Source: Acetobacteraceae bacterium B3987
GTDB lineage: Bacteria; Pseudomonadota; Alphaproteobacteria; Acetobacterales; Acetobacteraceae
Assembly (NCBI GenBank): GCA_026537415.1
Contig: JAFNMF010000001.1
Span: forward strand, 303,572 to 367,571
DNA: 64,000 bases
Reading direction: 5' to 3'
Shown: in pieces, positions 14,535 to 23,574 of the stretch
Layout of the letters: each line of letters opens with the position of its first letter
Numbering within the stretch: position 1 is the first letter of the stretch
The notes under the pieces: model-generated
Databases searched by the model: none
Told to the model about the DNA's origin: nothing
What the model saw: only the letters and a program-made list of their open reading frames with translations
Made by a program: the position numbers and the translations under genes

Positions 14535-16448
14535 TCAATTTGTAGCGTTTTCAAGTTCATCCTGTGCTTCGAGCCAGTGCATTTCCGTCTCTTCCTGCTT
14601 CTGGCTGACAAGGGCCAAATCACTGTTCAGCGTAGCAATATCCTCCGCTCGGCTGGACTGATAAAGGTCCGGGTCCGCCAGTTTGGCTTCTAACTGGGCT
14701 TTGGCTTTTTCCAGCCGTTCCAAACGGGTTTCTAAATCACGTATCTTACGGCGGAGTGGGGCCAGTTGGCGGGTCTGTTCTTTACGCTGGGCACGTTGCT
14801 GGCTTTTATCCGGCTGTGCCGTGTCGGTGGCATCATTCCGGGAGCGGGATGACTGCCGCTGATTTTCATGCGTGGCCTGTCTGGCCCGTTCATCCAGCCA
14901 TGAGCGGTAATCATCCATATCGCCATCAAAGGGCGTGATTGTGCCATTTTCGGCAATCCAGAGCTGGTCAGCGACGGATTCCACCAGATGGCTGTCATGG
15001 CTGATGAGGATGACGGCCCCTTCAAACTCCCCAAGGGCACGGATGAGCGCATCACGGGCATCGAGGTCCAGATGGTTGGTTGGCTCATCCAGCAGCAGGA
15101 GGTGGGGCGCATGGCGGGTGGCCAGAGCCAGAAGCAGACGGGCTTTTTCCCCACCAGAGAGGCTGCGGACGGGTGTTTCTGCCCGCTCGGCATCAAGACC
15201 GAAACGGGCAAGCTGGGCACGGACCTGTGGCGGTGTGGCCTCTTTCAGGGTGCGGGCCATGTGCTGGACGGGTGTTTCATCCAGAACCAGCTCATCCGTC
15301 TGATGCTGGGCGAAATAGCCGACCCGCAGGCGGGATGATGCCTGTACTTCGCCGGACATGGGGGCGAGATGTCCCGCCAGAAGTTTGGCGAAGGTGGATT
15401 TGCCGTGTCCGTTCCGTCCCAGCAGGGCGATACGGTCATCACTGTCCAGCCGGAGGGAGAGGCGGCGCAGAATGGCCCTGTCGCCATAGCCGACAGATAC
15501 GTCATCCAGTTTCAGCATGGGGGGTGGCAGGGCACCGGGATCGGGGAAGGAGAAACGGGTAGGGGTCTCTTCCACCACCGCATCAATCTGGGGGAGGCGG
15601 GCCAGAGCCTTCAGGCGGGACTGGGCCTGCTTCGCTTTTGTCGCCTTGGCCCGGAAGCGGGCCACGAAGGCTTCCATTTTCGCCCGCTGATCGGCCAGCT
15701 TCTCGGCCTGCCGGTTCTGCTGGAGCCGCTGTTCCGTGCGTATCTGCACGAAGCGTTCATAACCGCCGGGGGTGAGGGACAGCTTCTTCTGGTCCAGATG
15801 GGCAATGGCCTGCACGCTGTTATCCAGCAGCGCACGGTCATGGCTGACGATCAGGGCGGCACCGGGGAAGCGGGCGAGCCAGTTTTCCAGCCAGAGCGTG
15901 GCTTCAATATCCAGATGGTTGGTCGGTTCATCCAGCAGCAGCAGGTCAGGGGCCAGAAAGAGCGCACTGGCCAGAGCCACACGCATCCGCCAGCCACCGG
16001 AGAAGTCATTGACCGGGCGTTGCTGGGCCTCCTGATCGAACCCCAGACCGGCAAGAATGGTGCTGGCCCGGGCCGGGGCACTATGGGCATCAATGGCCAG
16101 CAGGCGTTCATGAATGTCCGACAGGCGTGTCGGGTCGGTCGTGCTGTCGGCTTCAGTCAGAAGGCGGGTGCGTTCCTCATGGCTGTTCAGAACCGTTTCC
16201 AGCAGAGAGAGGTCGCCAGAAGGGGTTTCCTGCTTCACACGTCCCATTGTGGCCCGACTGGAGAAGGTGATGTTGCCGCCATCGGGCGCAATATCGCCTG
16301 CAATGGCTGCCAGTAAGGTGGATTTTCCAGCCCCGTTATGACCGATCAGCCCGATGCGCCGCCCGGGTTCGATGGTGAGGGATGCTTGATCCAGCAGGGT
16401 ACGGCCTGCGATGCGTAAGGTAAGATCGGTAATGGAAAGCAGACTCAC
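14535..16448 (-). CDS. ABC-F family ATPase (Uup/YheS-like)
   Basis: 637 residues with two nucleotide-binding domains and no membrane segment. Walker A motifs are GHNGAGKST and GRNGHGKST, signatures are FSGGWRMR and LSGGEKAR, and Walker B is LLLLDEPTNHLD in both. The linker between the domains is basic and coiled (RLQQNRQAEKLADQRAKMEA), and a C-terminal coiled coil (about 555-630) resembles Uup. ABC-F proteins act on the ribosome or, for Uup, in DNA-related processes. Start is GTG at 16448 with GAGG six bases before it. Confidence 0.92.
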   Translation of the reverse strand: MSLLSITDLTLRIAGRTLLDQASLTIEPGRRIGLIGHNGAGKSTLLAAIAGDIAPDGGNITFSSRATMGRVKQETPSGDLSLLETVLNSHEERTRLLTEADSTTDPTRLSDIHERLLAIDAHSAPARASTILAGLGFDQEAQQRPVNDFSGGWRMRVALASALFLAPDLLLLDEPTNHLDIEATLWLENWLARFPGAALIVSHDRALLDNSVQAIAHLDQKKLSLTPGGYERFVQIRTEQRLQQNRQAEKLADQRAKMEAFVARFRAKATKAKQAQSRLKALARLPQIDAVVEETPTRFSFPDPGALPPPMLKLDDVSVGYGDRAILRRLSLRLDSDDRIALLGRNGHGKSTFAKLLAGHLAPMSGEVQASSRLRVGYFAQHQTDELVLDETPVQHMARTLKEATPPQVRAQLARFGLDAERAETPVRSLSGGEKARLLLALATRHAPHLLLLDEPTNHLDLDARDALIRALGEFEGAVILISHDSHLVESVADQLWIAENGTITPFDGDMDDYRSWLDERARQATHENQRQSSRSRNDATDTAQPDKSQQRAQRKEQTRQLAPLRRKIRDLETRLERLEKAKAQLEAKLADPDLYQSSRAEDIATLNSDLALVSQKQEETEMHWLEAQDELENATN

Positions 16449-16560
16449 GCAGGGCCTCAGGATATGAAAATACGAAAAAAGATGCCTGCAACACTACCAG
16501 AAACAGGTTTTTTCCTCTAGGGGAGGCTGATTATAGACGTTTATTATTGAGGAGGGTCTT

Positions 16561-16983
16561 ATGGCTCTGGAACGCACACTGTCCATCATCAAGCCTGATG
16601 CCACACGCCGCAACCTGACCGGCAAGGTGAATACTGTATTCGAAAATGCTGGCCTGCGTATCGTGGCTCAGAAGCGCATCCAGCTGACAGAGAAGCAGGC
16701 TGGTGCTTTCTACGAAGTTCACAAAGAGCGTCCCTTCTTCGGTGAGCTGGTCTCCTTCATGTGTTCAGCTCCGGTGGTCGTGCAGGTTCTGGAAGGCGAA
16801 AACGCCGTTGCTCACCATCGTGACGTGATGGGTGCCACCAACCCGGCTGAAGCTGCTGAAGGTACCGTGCGTAAGCTTTATGCTCAGAGCATTGGTGAAA
16901 ACTCCGTTCACGGCTCTGATAGCCTGGAGAACGCCAAGCGTGAGATTTCTTTCTTCTTCGCCGAGACAGAAATCCTGCCCTGA
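16561..16983 (+). CDS. ndk: Nucleoside diphosphate kinase
   Basis: 140 residues, normal family length. [15 protein letters not shown] opens the protein, and the phosphorylated histidine sits in NSVHGSDS near residue 118. It transfers the gamma phosphate between nucleoside triphosphates and diphosphates to balance the pools. GAGGAGGG precedes the ATG at good spacing, as expected for a well-expressed gene. Monocistronic, ending at a shared terminator with purN. Confidence 0.97.
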   Translation: MALERTLSIIKPDATRRNLTGKVNTVFENAGLRIVAQKRIQLTEKQAGAFYEVHKERPFFGELVSFMCSAPVVVQVLEGENAVAHHRDVMGATNPAEAAEGTVRKLYAQSIGENSVHGSDSLENAKREISFFFAETEILP

Positions 16984-17027
16984 TCCATTCCTGAATGGAA
17001 ACAGGCATGAGGGTCATACCCCATGAA

Positions 17028-17055
17028 AAAAGGGAGCCAGAAATGGCTCCCTTTT
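17028..17055. terminator. Bidirectional terminator between ndk and purN
   Basis: AAAAGGGAGCCA (17028-17039), GAAA loop, TGGCTCCCTTTT (17044-17055). The A and T runs on the two arms let the same hairpin stop both convergent transcripts. Confidence 0.85.
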
Positions 17056-17065
17056 CTGTTTCCGG

Positions 17066-17650
17066 TCAGAACTGTTCTTCAATGAACTGGCGCAGCGTTT
17101 CCGGGTAAAGGCGGTGTTCCTGCTCCAGAACACGGGCTGCCAGTGTATCGGCATCATCGCCGGGCAGGACGGGGACACGGGCCTGCGCAAGAATGGGGCC
17201 TTCATCCACGCCATCCGTTACGAGATGGATGGTGCAGCCATGCTCTTTTGCTCCAGCCTTCAAGGCGGCTTCATGCGTATGCAGGCCGGGGAAGGCGGGA
17301 AGCAGGCTGGGATGAATGTTTATCATCTTCCCCTGCCACTGCTGGACCAGCCAGGGGGTCAGTACCCGCATATAGCCTGCAAGGCAGATCAGCTCTGCCC
17401 TGGAATCCCGCACGGCTTTGTCCAGCTCTCGCTCATGGGCCTCACGGTCCTTGCCATAGTCTTTATGAGGGATGCAGAGTGTCTTGATGCCTGCCTTGTG
17501 GGCTGTTTCCAGCCCGGCAGCATCGGCCCTGTTGCTCAGGACGAGGACGATCTCGGCAGGGAAGTCCGGGTGGGCACAGGCCTCCATTAGAGCGACCATG
17601 TTGCTGCCACGGCCACTGATGAAAACGGCGATGGGGGTCTTCTTCACCAT
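17066..17650 (-). CDS. purN: Phosphoribosylglycinamide formyltransferase
   Basis: 194 residues, usual length for the folate-dependent GAR transformylase. It begins with PIAVFISGRGSNMVALMEA (phosphate loop), and carries the catalytic segment MINIHPSLLPAFPGLHTHEAALKAG with the Asn-His pair, plus HLVTDGVDEGPILAQ with the catalytic Asp. It makes formyl-GAR in purine synthesis using 10-formyl-tetrahydrofolate. Eight bases follow the purM stop, so purM and purN form an operon for adjacent purine steps. Confidence 0.95.
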   Translation of the reverse strand: MVKKTPIAVFISGRGSNMVALMEACAHPDFPAEIVLVLSNRADAAGLETAHKAGIKTLCIPHKDYGKDREAHERELDKAVRDSRAELICLAGYMRVLTPWLVQQWQGKMINIHPSLLPAFPGLHTHEAALKAGAKEHGCTIHLVTDGVDEGPILAQARVPVLPGDDADTLAARVLEQEHRLYPETLRQFIEEQF

Positions 17651-17658
17651 GATCCGGC

Positions 17659-18717
17659 TCAGCCCAGATTCAGCGGGGAGGTGAGGCGGAACGGCGTGTT
17701 GCTGCGGACGACACGGCCGATCAGCATAGCTTCTTCATCACGCTGCTCCAGCTCTGCCATGACCTTCTCCGGCTCGCTGGTGACCAGCACCATGCCGATG
17801 CCACAGTTGAAGACCTTCAGCATTTCTTCCTCGCTGACAGGCCCCTGCTCGGCAAGCCATGAGAAGATGCCGGGGATGGGCCAGCTCTGGCCATCCACTT
17901 CCACACCGAGACCTTCCGGCAGAACACGGGGGAGGTTCCCCGGCAGGCCGCCACCGGTAATGTGGGCACAACCATTAATCAGCTTCTTCTCATGCAGGGC
18001 CAGAACCGTGCTGACATAAAGGCGTGTGGGGGTCAGGAAGGCTTCGGCCAGTGTCTGTTTTGGTGAGAAGGGGGCAGGGTCTTTCCAGCTCAGACCGGCA
18101 GCATCCACGATATGGCGGACAAGGGAGAAACCGTTGGAGTGAACACCAGAGGATGGCAGAGCAATAAGGCTGTCGCCTTCATGGATGGTGGCGGGCAGCA
18201 TGGCGTCACGTTCCACGGCACCGACACTGAAGCCCGCAAGGTCGTAATGGCCCTTGCCATACAGACCCGGCATTTCAGCCGTTTCACCACCTACGAGGGC
18301 GCAGCCGCTTTCCTTACAGGCAGCAGCAATGCCCCTGATGATGCGTTGTGCCACGGAAACGGAAAGGCTTCCCGTTGCCATGTAATCAAGGAAAAAGAGC
18401 GGCTGGGCACCCTGTACGATGAGGTCATTGACGCACATGGCAACGAGGTCGATGCCGATTTCGTCATGCAGGCCGCTTTCAATGGCGAGCAGGAGTTTTG
18501 TGCCAACGCCGTCCGTGCAGCTGACGAGAACAGGGTCCTTCAGACCAGCTGCTTTGGGGTCGAACAGGGCACCGAAGCCCCCCAGACCGCCCATGACACC
18601 GGGGCGGGCCGTTGCTTTGGCCGCCGGTTTGATGGCGTCAACCAGAGCATCTCCGGCTTCGATGTCCACGCCGGCTGCGGCATAACTGGCACTGGGGGAG
18701 GCGGATGTCTTGGTCAT
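17659..18717 (-). CDS. purM: Phosphoribosylformylglycinamidine cyclo-ligase (AIR synthetase)
   Basis: 352 residues, typical length. Visible family segments are AGVDIEAGDALVDAIKP, the conserved LVSCTDGVGTKLLLA with the ATP-binding Asp and Lys, DLVAMCVNDLIVQGAQPLFFLDY, and GGETAEMPGLY. It closes the imidazole ring in purine synthesis. First gene of purMN, divergent from hda across 167 bases. Confidence 0.96.
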   Translation of the reverse strand: MTKTSASPSASYAAAGVDIEAGDALVDAIKPAAKATARPGVMGGLGGFGALFDPKAAGLKDPVLVSCTDGVGTKLLLAIESGLHDEIGIDLVAMCVNDLIVQGAQPLFFLDYMATGSLSVSVAQRIIRGIAAACKESGCALVGGETAEMPGLYGKGHYDLAGFSVGAVERDAMLPATIHEGDSLIALPSSGVHSNGFSLVRHIVDAAGLSWKDPAPFSPKQTLAEAFLTPTRLYVSTVLALHEKKLINGCAHITGGGLPGNLPRVLPEGLGVEVDGQSWPIPGIFSWLAEQGPVSEEEMLKVFNCGIGMVLVTSEPEKVMAELEQRDEEAMLIGRVVRSNTPFRLTSPLNLG

Positions 18718-18884
18718 GGGGGTTATGGTGTCCCTGCTGGTTGATGCTGGCCCCTTTATAGAGCATCCTGCGTAAAGACGGAATGTGCAGGACCGTCAAA
18801 TCATTTCGGTTCTGTGAAAGAATAGTAAATCTCATCCTGGGATGAGAGCGGGCGGGCCGCAGTGAGAGGACGGATGAAGCAGCG

Positions 18885-19589
18885 ATGACAGGCGCACGGG
18901 TACAGCTGGCGTTGGACCTTCAGCAGGACCGTCCTTTTTCGGCAGAGCGGTTCATTGTCGGGTCTTCCAATGCGTCCGCACGGGTCTGGCTGGCACGCCC
19001 TCGGTGGCCGGAGGGACGGCTCTGGCTCTGGGGGCCTGCGGGAACAGGCAAGAGCCATCTGCTGCATATCTGGGCGAGGCAGCATCGGGCTGTAAAGTTC
19101 GAGGCTAGGGATTTGGCCTGCGATGGAGATGGTGCTTTGATGGTGGCTGGGCAGAAGCTGACACCAGATGTAACGCCTTTCGTGATCGACCACCTAGAGG
19201 GACTGACGCAGGAGGTAGCTCTACTGCATCTGCTCAATCGTGCCCATGCCGCCGGGCGGCGGGTTCTTATGGCTTCACGTCACCCGCCAGCCCGCCGTTT
19301 TTTCCATCTGCCAGACCTTGCGAGTCGGCTTCGGGCGACCATGACGGCAGGGCTGGAGGAGCCCGAGGATGAATTGCGAGCAACTTTGCTGCTCTCTTTG
19401 CTCGCTGAACGGCAGCTTATCGTGCCTCAGTCCGTTACGGATTGGCTCTGGCGGCGTCTACCTAGGACAGGCAATGCTCTGGTGCAGGCCGTGCAGCGTC
19501 TGGATGATGCCGCCATGAGACGGGGGAGTGCCATCAGCCGTGCCCTTGCTGTGGAGGTTTTGAGTGACCTTCTCAGTGAGGAAGAGTGA
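18885..19589 (+). CDS. hda: Hda-type DnaA-related regulatory ATPase
   Basis: 234 residues homologous to the AAA+ part of DnaA without its DNA-binding domain. QLALDLQQDRPFSAERFIVGSSNA opens it and resembles the clamp-binding N-terminus of Hda (QLxLxL); Walker A is GPAGTGKSHL. Walker B is degenerate: FVIDHLEG has a single acid. The sensor/arginine region is RLRATMTAGLEEPEDELRATLL. Hda with the loaded sliding clamp stimulates DnaA-ATP hydrolysis and prevents re-initiation. It lies upstream of ppk and ppx as in other alphaproteobacteria. Confidence 0.88.
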   Translation: MTGARVQLALDLQQDRPFSAERFIVGSSNASARVWLARPRWPEGRLWLWGPAGTGKSHLLHIWARQHRAVKFEARDLACDGDGALMVAGQKLTPDVTPFVIDHLEGLTQEVALLHLLNRAHAAGRRVLMASRHPPARRFFHLPDLASRLRATMTAGLEEPEDELRATLLLSLLAERQLIVPQSVTDWLWRRLPRTGNALVQAVQRLDDAAMRRGSAISRALAVEVLSDLLSEEE

Positions 19590-19768
19590 TAAGATGGCGT
19601 GGCCTGTAGTTTTTTGCGTTGGTGAGGCTTGTCTAGCCCTAATCCTTTCAAAGGCCTGCAAGGCAGAAATACTATGATAATAATTGTCGTACCGACAGGA
19701 ATCCTGTCTTAATTGAAGCGAGAATGGGCATGTTTATGCCCGCCGATCAGCCAGATGAGGAGATTGTC

Positions 19769-21940
19769 ATGTCCGGTATAGAGAATATGGCATTTACAGA
19801 AACGAACATGGCGAGTGAGGTCATACAGAAGAAGGACCATGCTCGTTTCATCAATCGTGAGCTTGGCTGGTTGGATTTTAATCAGCGTGTTCTGAACGAG
19901 TCCGAAAATCCGGATGTGCCTCTTTTGGAGCGTCTGCGTTTTCTCTCTATCAGTGCTGGTAACATGGATGAATTCTACGCTGTCCGTGTCGCTGGGCTGG
20001 TAGATCAGCTTAAGACAGGGTCTGGCAAGAAAAGTCCGGACGGGCTGACCCCGGCTCAGCAGCTTGAAACGGTAAGGCAGCAGGCATGGCATCTTCAGGG
20101 AGAGCAGCAGCGTATCTGGGATGATATGCTGAAGAAGCTGCGGGATGAGAATATTCTCATCCGGAATGTTGAGAAGCTCCATCATCATGATCGGGAATGG
20201 CTCTCCACATATTTCGATAAGCAGCTTTTCCCTGTCCTGACACCATTAACCTTGAATCCCACTCATCCGCTGCCTTTCATTTTTAGTGGTGGGCAGGCTC
20301 TGGTTCTTCGTCTTAAAAATCCGAAGACAGACCGTCACCTTTTGGATGGCATGTTAGTCCTGCCAGAGCAGTTGCCTCGTTTCATTCGTTTGCCAGATCA
20401 GGATGAAACAATCCGTTTCGTTATGCTGGAAGATGTGATTTTCCACTTCGTCAAGCGTCTCTATCCGGGATTGCATGCGGTTCGTGCCGGTATGCTGCGT
20501 CTGGTCAGGGACCTTGATGTAGAGCTGGAAGAGGACGCTGAAGACCTGCTCAATAGTTTCGAGAAAGCTGTGAAAGAGCGGCGGCGTGGGGCCTGTATTC
20601 ATCTAGAGGTGAATGGTCATTTGCCCGGGCATCTCATTCGTAAGCTGGGGGTTGCCAAGGATGATGTGGTGCATCTCCCAACAATGGTGGGTGTGGGCGA
20701 TGTTAAGCAGCTCATTGTTTCCGATAAGCCGGAGCTGCTCTTCAAGCCGTATCATGGCAGTATTCCGCAGCGTGTCCTGAAGCATGATGGCGATTATTTC
20801 GCTACAATCCGGGAACAGGACTTGGTTGTCCATCATCCCTACGAAACGTTCGACACGGTCGTTCATTTCCTCAAGCAGGCAGCCAGAGACCCGGATGTCT
20901 TGTCTATCAAACAGTCTATTTACCGGACATCACATGATAGCCCGATTGTGGATGCGCTGATTGAAGCGGTGGAAGCCGGTAAATCTGTTACGGCAGAAGT
21001 GGAACTACGGGCCCGGTTTGATGAAGAGGCCAATATCCGCCTTGCCCGTATGCTGGAGACCAGAGGCGTGCAGGTCGTGTATGGTCTGGCAGCTTATAAA
21101 ACGCATGCCAAGATGATTTTGGTAGTCCGGCGAGAGGGCGACCGTCTTCAGTCTTATGCGCATTACGGGACAGGCAATTACCACCCCAACACGGCTAAGA
21201 TTTACACGGATATTTCCTACTTCACCTGTAATCCGGTACTTGTTGATGACTGTGCCCGGCTCTTCAACTGCATTACCGGTGCTGCCGTGCCAGAGCTTCA
21301 GGCCGTGGCCTTCTCTCCGCTGACCATCCGGCCAACGCTGGAAAAACTGGTGAGGGAGGAAATGGAGCATGTCAGTGCCGGGCGTCCCGGACAGATATGG
21401 CTGAAGATGAACAGTCTCGTGGACAGGAAGTTGATTGACCTGCTTTATGAGGCGTCACAGGCTGGCGTGAAGATTACCATCGTGGTGCGGGGTATGTGCA
21501 GCTTGCGGCCGGGCGTGCCGGGTCTTTCCGAAGGGATTGAAGTGCGGTCCATTGTTGGGCGGTATCTGGAACATGCCCGTGTTTTTGCCTTTGGTAATGG
21601 CTGTGAATTGCCTTCCCGTCAGGCGAAGTTGTTCATTGCATCGGCTGATTGGATGAAACGGAATATGGACCGCCGTATCGAAGCTATGGTGCCCATTACG
21701 GACCCGGACGCTCACGATCGCATCCTTGGTGAGATCATGGTTGTGAATGTCCACGACACATTGCATAGCTGGGCCATGTTGCCGGACGGTCGGTGGAAAC
21801 GTGTCGAACCCGGTGAAAATCCTCTTTCCGCGCATGACTATTTTATGGAACAAGCCTCTGCGTCATATGAAGAGGCAGATACTCCGGCGAATCCCCAGTC
21901 GGGCTCTGAAGGTGGGGAAGAGCCTGCGAAGGAGGCGTAA
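19769..21940 (+). CDS. ppk: Polyphosphate kinase 1
   Basis: 723 residues, typical of PPK1. The N-domain has RFINRELGWLDFNQRVL and the SAGNMDEFYAVRVAG stretch. The two catalytic phospholipase-D-like segments include YKTHAKMILVVRREG with the autophosphorylated histidine and YGTGNYHPNTAKIYTD. It polymerises ATP gamma phosphates into polyphosphate. The ATG at 19769 is chosen because GAGGAG sits six bases ahead; an ATG at 19724 would add 15 residues but has no site. Its partner ppx follows after two bases. Confidence 0.95.
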   Translation: MSGIENMAFTETNMASEVIQKKDHARFINRELGWLDFNQRVLNESENPDVPLLERLRFLSISAGNMDEFYAVRVAGLVDQLKTGSGKKSPDGLTPAQQLETVRQQAWHLQGEQQRIWDDMLKKLRDENILIRNVEKLHHHDREWLSTYFDKQLFPVLTPLTLNPTHPLPFIFSGGQALVLRLKNPKTDRHLLDGMLVLPEQLPRFIRLPDQDETIRFVMLEDVIFHFVKRLYPGLHAVRAGMLRLVRDLDVELEEDAEDLLNSFEKAVKERRRGACIHLEVNGHLPGHLIRKLGVAKDDVVHLPTMVGVGDVKQLIVSDKPELLFKPYHGSIPQRVLKHDGDYFATIREQDLVVHHPYETFDTVVHFLKQAARDPDVLSIKQSIYRTSHDSPIVDALIEAVEAGKSVTAEVELRARFDEEANIRLARMLETRGVQVVYGLAAYKTHAKMILVVRREGDRLQSYAHYGTGNYHPNTAKIYTDISYFTCNPVLVDDCARLFNCITGAAVPELQAVAFSPLTIRPTLEKLVREEMEHVSAGRPGQIWLKMNSLVDRKLIDLLYEASQAGVKITIVVRGMCSLRPGVPGLSEGIEVRSIVGRYLEHARVFAFGNGCELPSRQAKLFIASADWMKRNMDRRIEAMVPITDPDAHDRILGEIMVVNVHDTLHSWAMLPDGRWKRVEPGENPLSAHDYFMEQASASYEEADTPANPQSGSEGGEEPAKEA

Positions 21941-21942
21941 GA

Positions 21943-23454
21943 ATGGTGTATACGGCAGCGCAGCGTGGGGACAGGTCGTCCCGTCGATCTGCAATCGTGG
22001 ACCTTGGCTCCAACTCTGTGCGCATGGTGGTGTATGAAGGGGTTGCCCGCAATCCCGTACCCATCTTTAACGAAAAGGCCACGCTGCGCCTCGGTGCCGG
22101 TCTGGAAGCCACAGGTATGTTGAGCGAGGAAGGCATCGACCGTGCGTTGGAGGTGCTTGCCCGTTATCAGGCCATTGGTCAGGCCATGAAGGTGGAGCCG
22201 TTTGACGTTTTGGCCACGGCTGCCGTGCGGGATGCCCGTAACGGGGATGAGTTTGTAAAAGAAGCTCGTGCCCGGATGCCAGAGGCTCGTTTTCGGGTAC
22301 TGAATGGCGAGGAAGAGGCTGATTATTCAGCCGCCGGTGTCCTCTGCGCCTTGCCAGATGCCGATGGTGTGGTCGCCGATATTGGTGGCGGTTCGCTGGA
22401 GCTTATCCGTGTTCGGGATGGGGCCTATTTTGAGGCTGGAACAACCCCGCTTGGGGTGATCCGTCTGCGGGAGCGTTCGCAGGAGGATATGGAAGAAGCC
22501 AGCAAGATCGCCCGGAAGACGCTGGCAGATGTGTCGTGGCTGGAAACAGTGGCCGATAAGCCGCTTTATCTGGTGGGGGGAGCCTTCCGGGCTTTGGCCC
22601 GCCTGCATGTGGCCCGCATGGATTACCCGTTGAATATGGTGCATCTTTTCCGGCTTAGTCGGGCTGAGGCGGAAGAGATGGCGAATTGGGTCATCGGTGC
22701 CAGCCGCAAGCAGATGGAGAAGGTTGGCAATGTGCCACGCAAACGGATGGTTGATGCGCCATTCGCAGCGCAGGTCCTTCTCGCTCTTCTGGCTAAGACA
22801 GAGGCACGGGAGGTTGTCTTCAGTGCGGAAGGTCTGCGTGAAGGGTGGTACATGCGCGAGGTTGCGGCCTCCGTTGCAGAGGAAGACCCTATGGAGGCTT
22901 TGGCCCGAGAGATGGCAGAACGGCTCGGCCGTAATGCTTCTCTGGCAGAACCTCTCATTACATGGGTTTCTCCAGTCTTCCTGACCGGGTTGGACTGGGT
23001 AGAGGATTCTTTTCTGGCGGCTCAGCTCCGGTTAGCCTGTATCGTATCCGACATCGGTTCTTACGATCATCCGCAATATCGGGCGGAGCAGACATACCGG
23101 CGAATCCTGTACTGTCATGGCGTTGGATTTTCCCATGAGGCTCGGGCCTTCCTCGCCCTCGTGTTGGCCGTGCGGTATGAGATCAACCGGGATGACCCCG
23201 TGCTGGAGCCTTCACGCCGTCTGTTGAGCAAGGAGCGTTATGAAGCAGCTGTCCGGCTGGGGCTGGTGCTACGTCTGGTCTATACGCTCTGCGCCGGGAC
23301 TGAGGGGCTTCTGGAAGGCACGCATCTGGCCATGAAGGACGATAAGCTGGTTCTTAGCCTGCATGGCAGCCGTTTGCGGTCTGGGGGCAGTGCCATTTCA
23401 CGCCAGCTGGAGCGGCTGGCCGAAGCACTCGGCAGGAAACCTTTATTACGCTGA
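21943..23454 (+). CDS. ppx: Exopolyphosphatase / Ppx-GppA phosphatase
   Basis: 503 residues of the actin-like ASKHA fold. Phosphate motif 1 is IVDLGSNSVRMVVYEG (about 17-32) and motif 2 is VVADIGGGSLELI near 145. It removes terminal phosphate from polyphosphate, and relatives hydrolyse pppGpp. The gene starts two bases after the ppk stop with AAGGAGG in the end of ppk, so synthesis and breakdown of polyphosphate are co-expressed. Confidence 0.93.
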   Translation: MVYTAAQRGDRSSRRSAIVDLGSNSVRMVVYEGVARNPVPIFNEKATLRLGAGLEATGMLSEEGIDRALEVLARYQAIGQAMKVEPFDVLATAAVRDARNGDEFVKEARARMPEARFRVLNGEEEADYSAAGVLCALPDADGVVADIGGGSLELIRVRDGAYFEAGTTPLGVIRLRERSQEDMEEASKIARKTLADVSWLETVADKPLYLVGGAFRALARLHVARMDYPLNMVHLFRLSRAEAEEMANWVIGASRKQMEKVGNVPRKRMVDAPFAAQVLLALLAKTEAREVVFSAEGLREGWYMREVAASVAEEDPMEALAREMAERLGRNASLAEPLITWVSPVFLTGLDWVEDSFLAAQLRLACIVSDIGSYDHPQYRAEQTYRRILYCHGVGFSHEARAFLALVLAVRYEINRDDPVLEPSRRLLSKERYEAAVRLGLVLRLVYTLCAGTEGLLEGTHLAMKDDKLVLSLHGSRLRSGGSAISRQLERLAEALGRKPLLR

Positions 23455-23486
23455 AAAATACCATCCGAAACGATGGGTAATCCTGA

Positions 23487-23528
23487 AACGGAACCGGCGT
23501 CATTAATGGATGCTGGTTCCGTTTTTGT
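23487..23528 (+). terminator. Terminator of the ppk-ppx operon
   Basis: AAACGGAACC (23487-23496) pairs with GGTTCCGTTT (23515-23524); inner GC pairs extend the stem. Five T follow the CG. Confidence 0.8.
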
Positions 23529-23574
23529 TTATGCGGTTACTACTATGCCGCCTGACTTCTCTCTTACGGGTTGT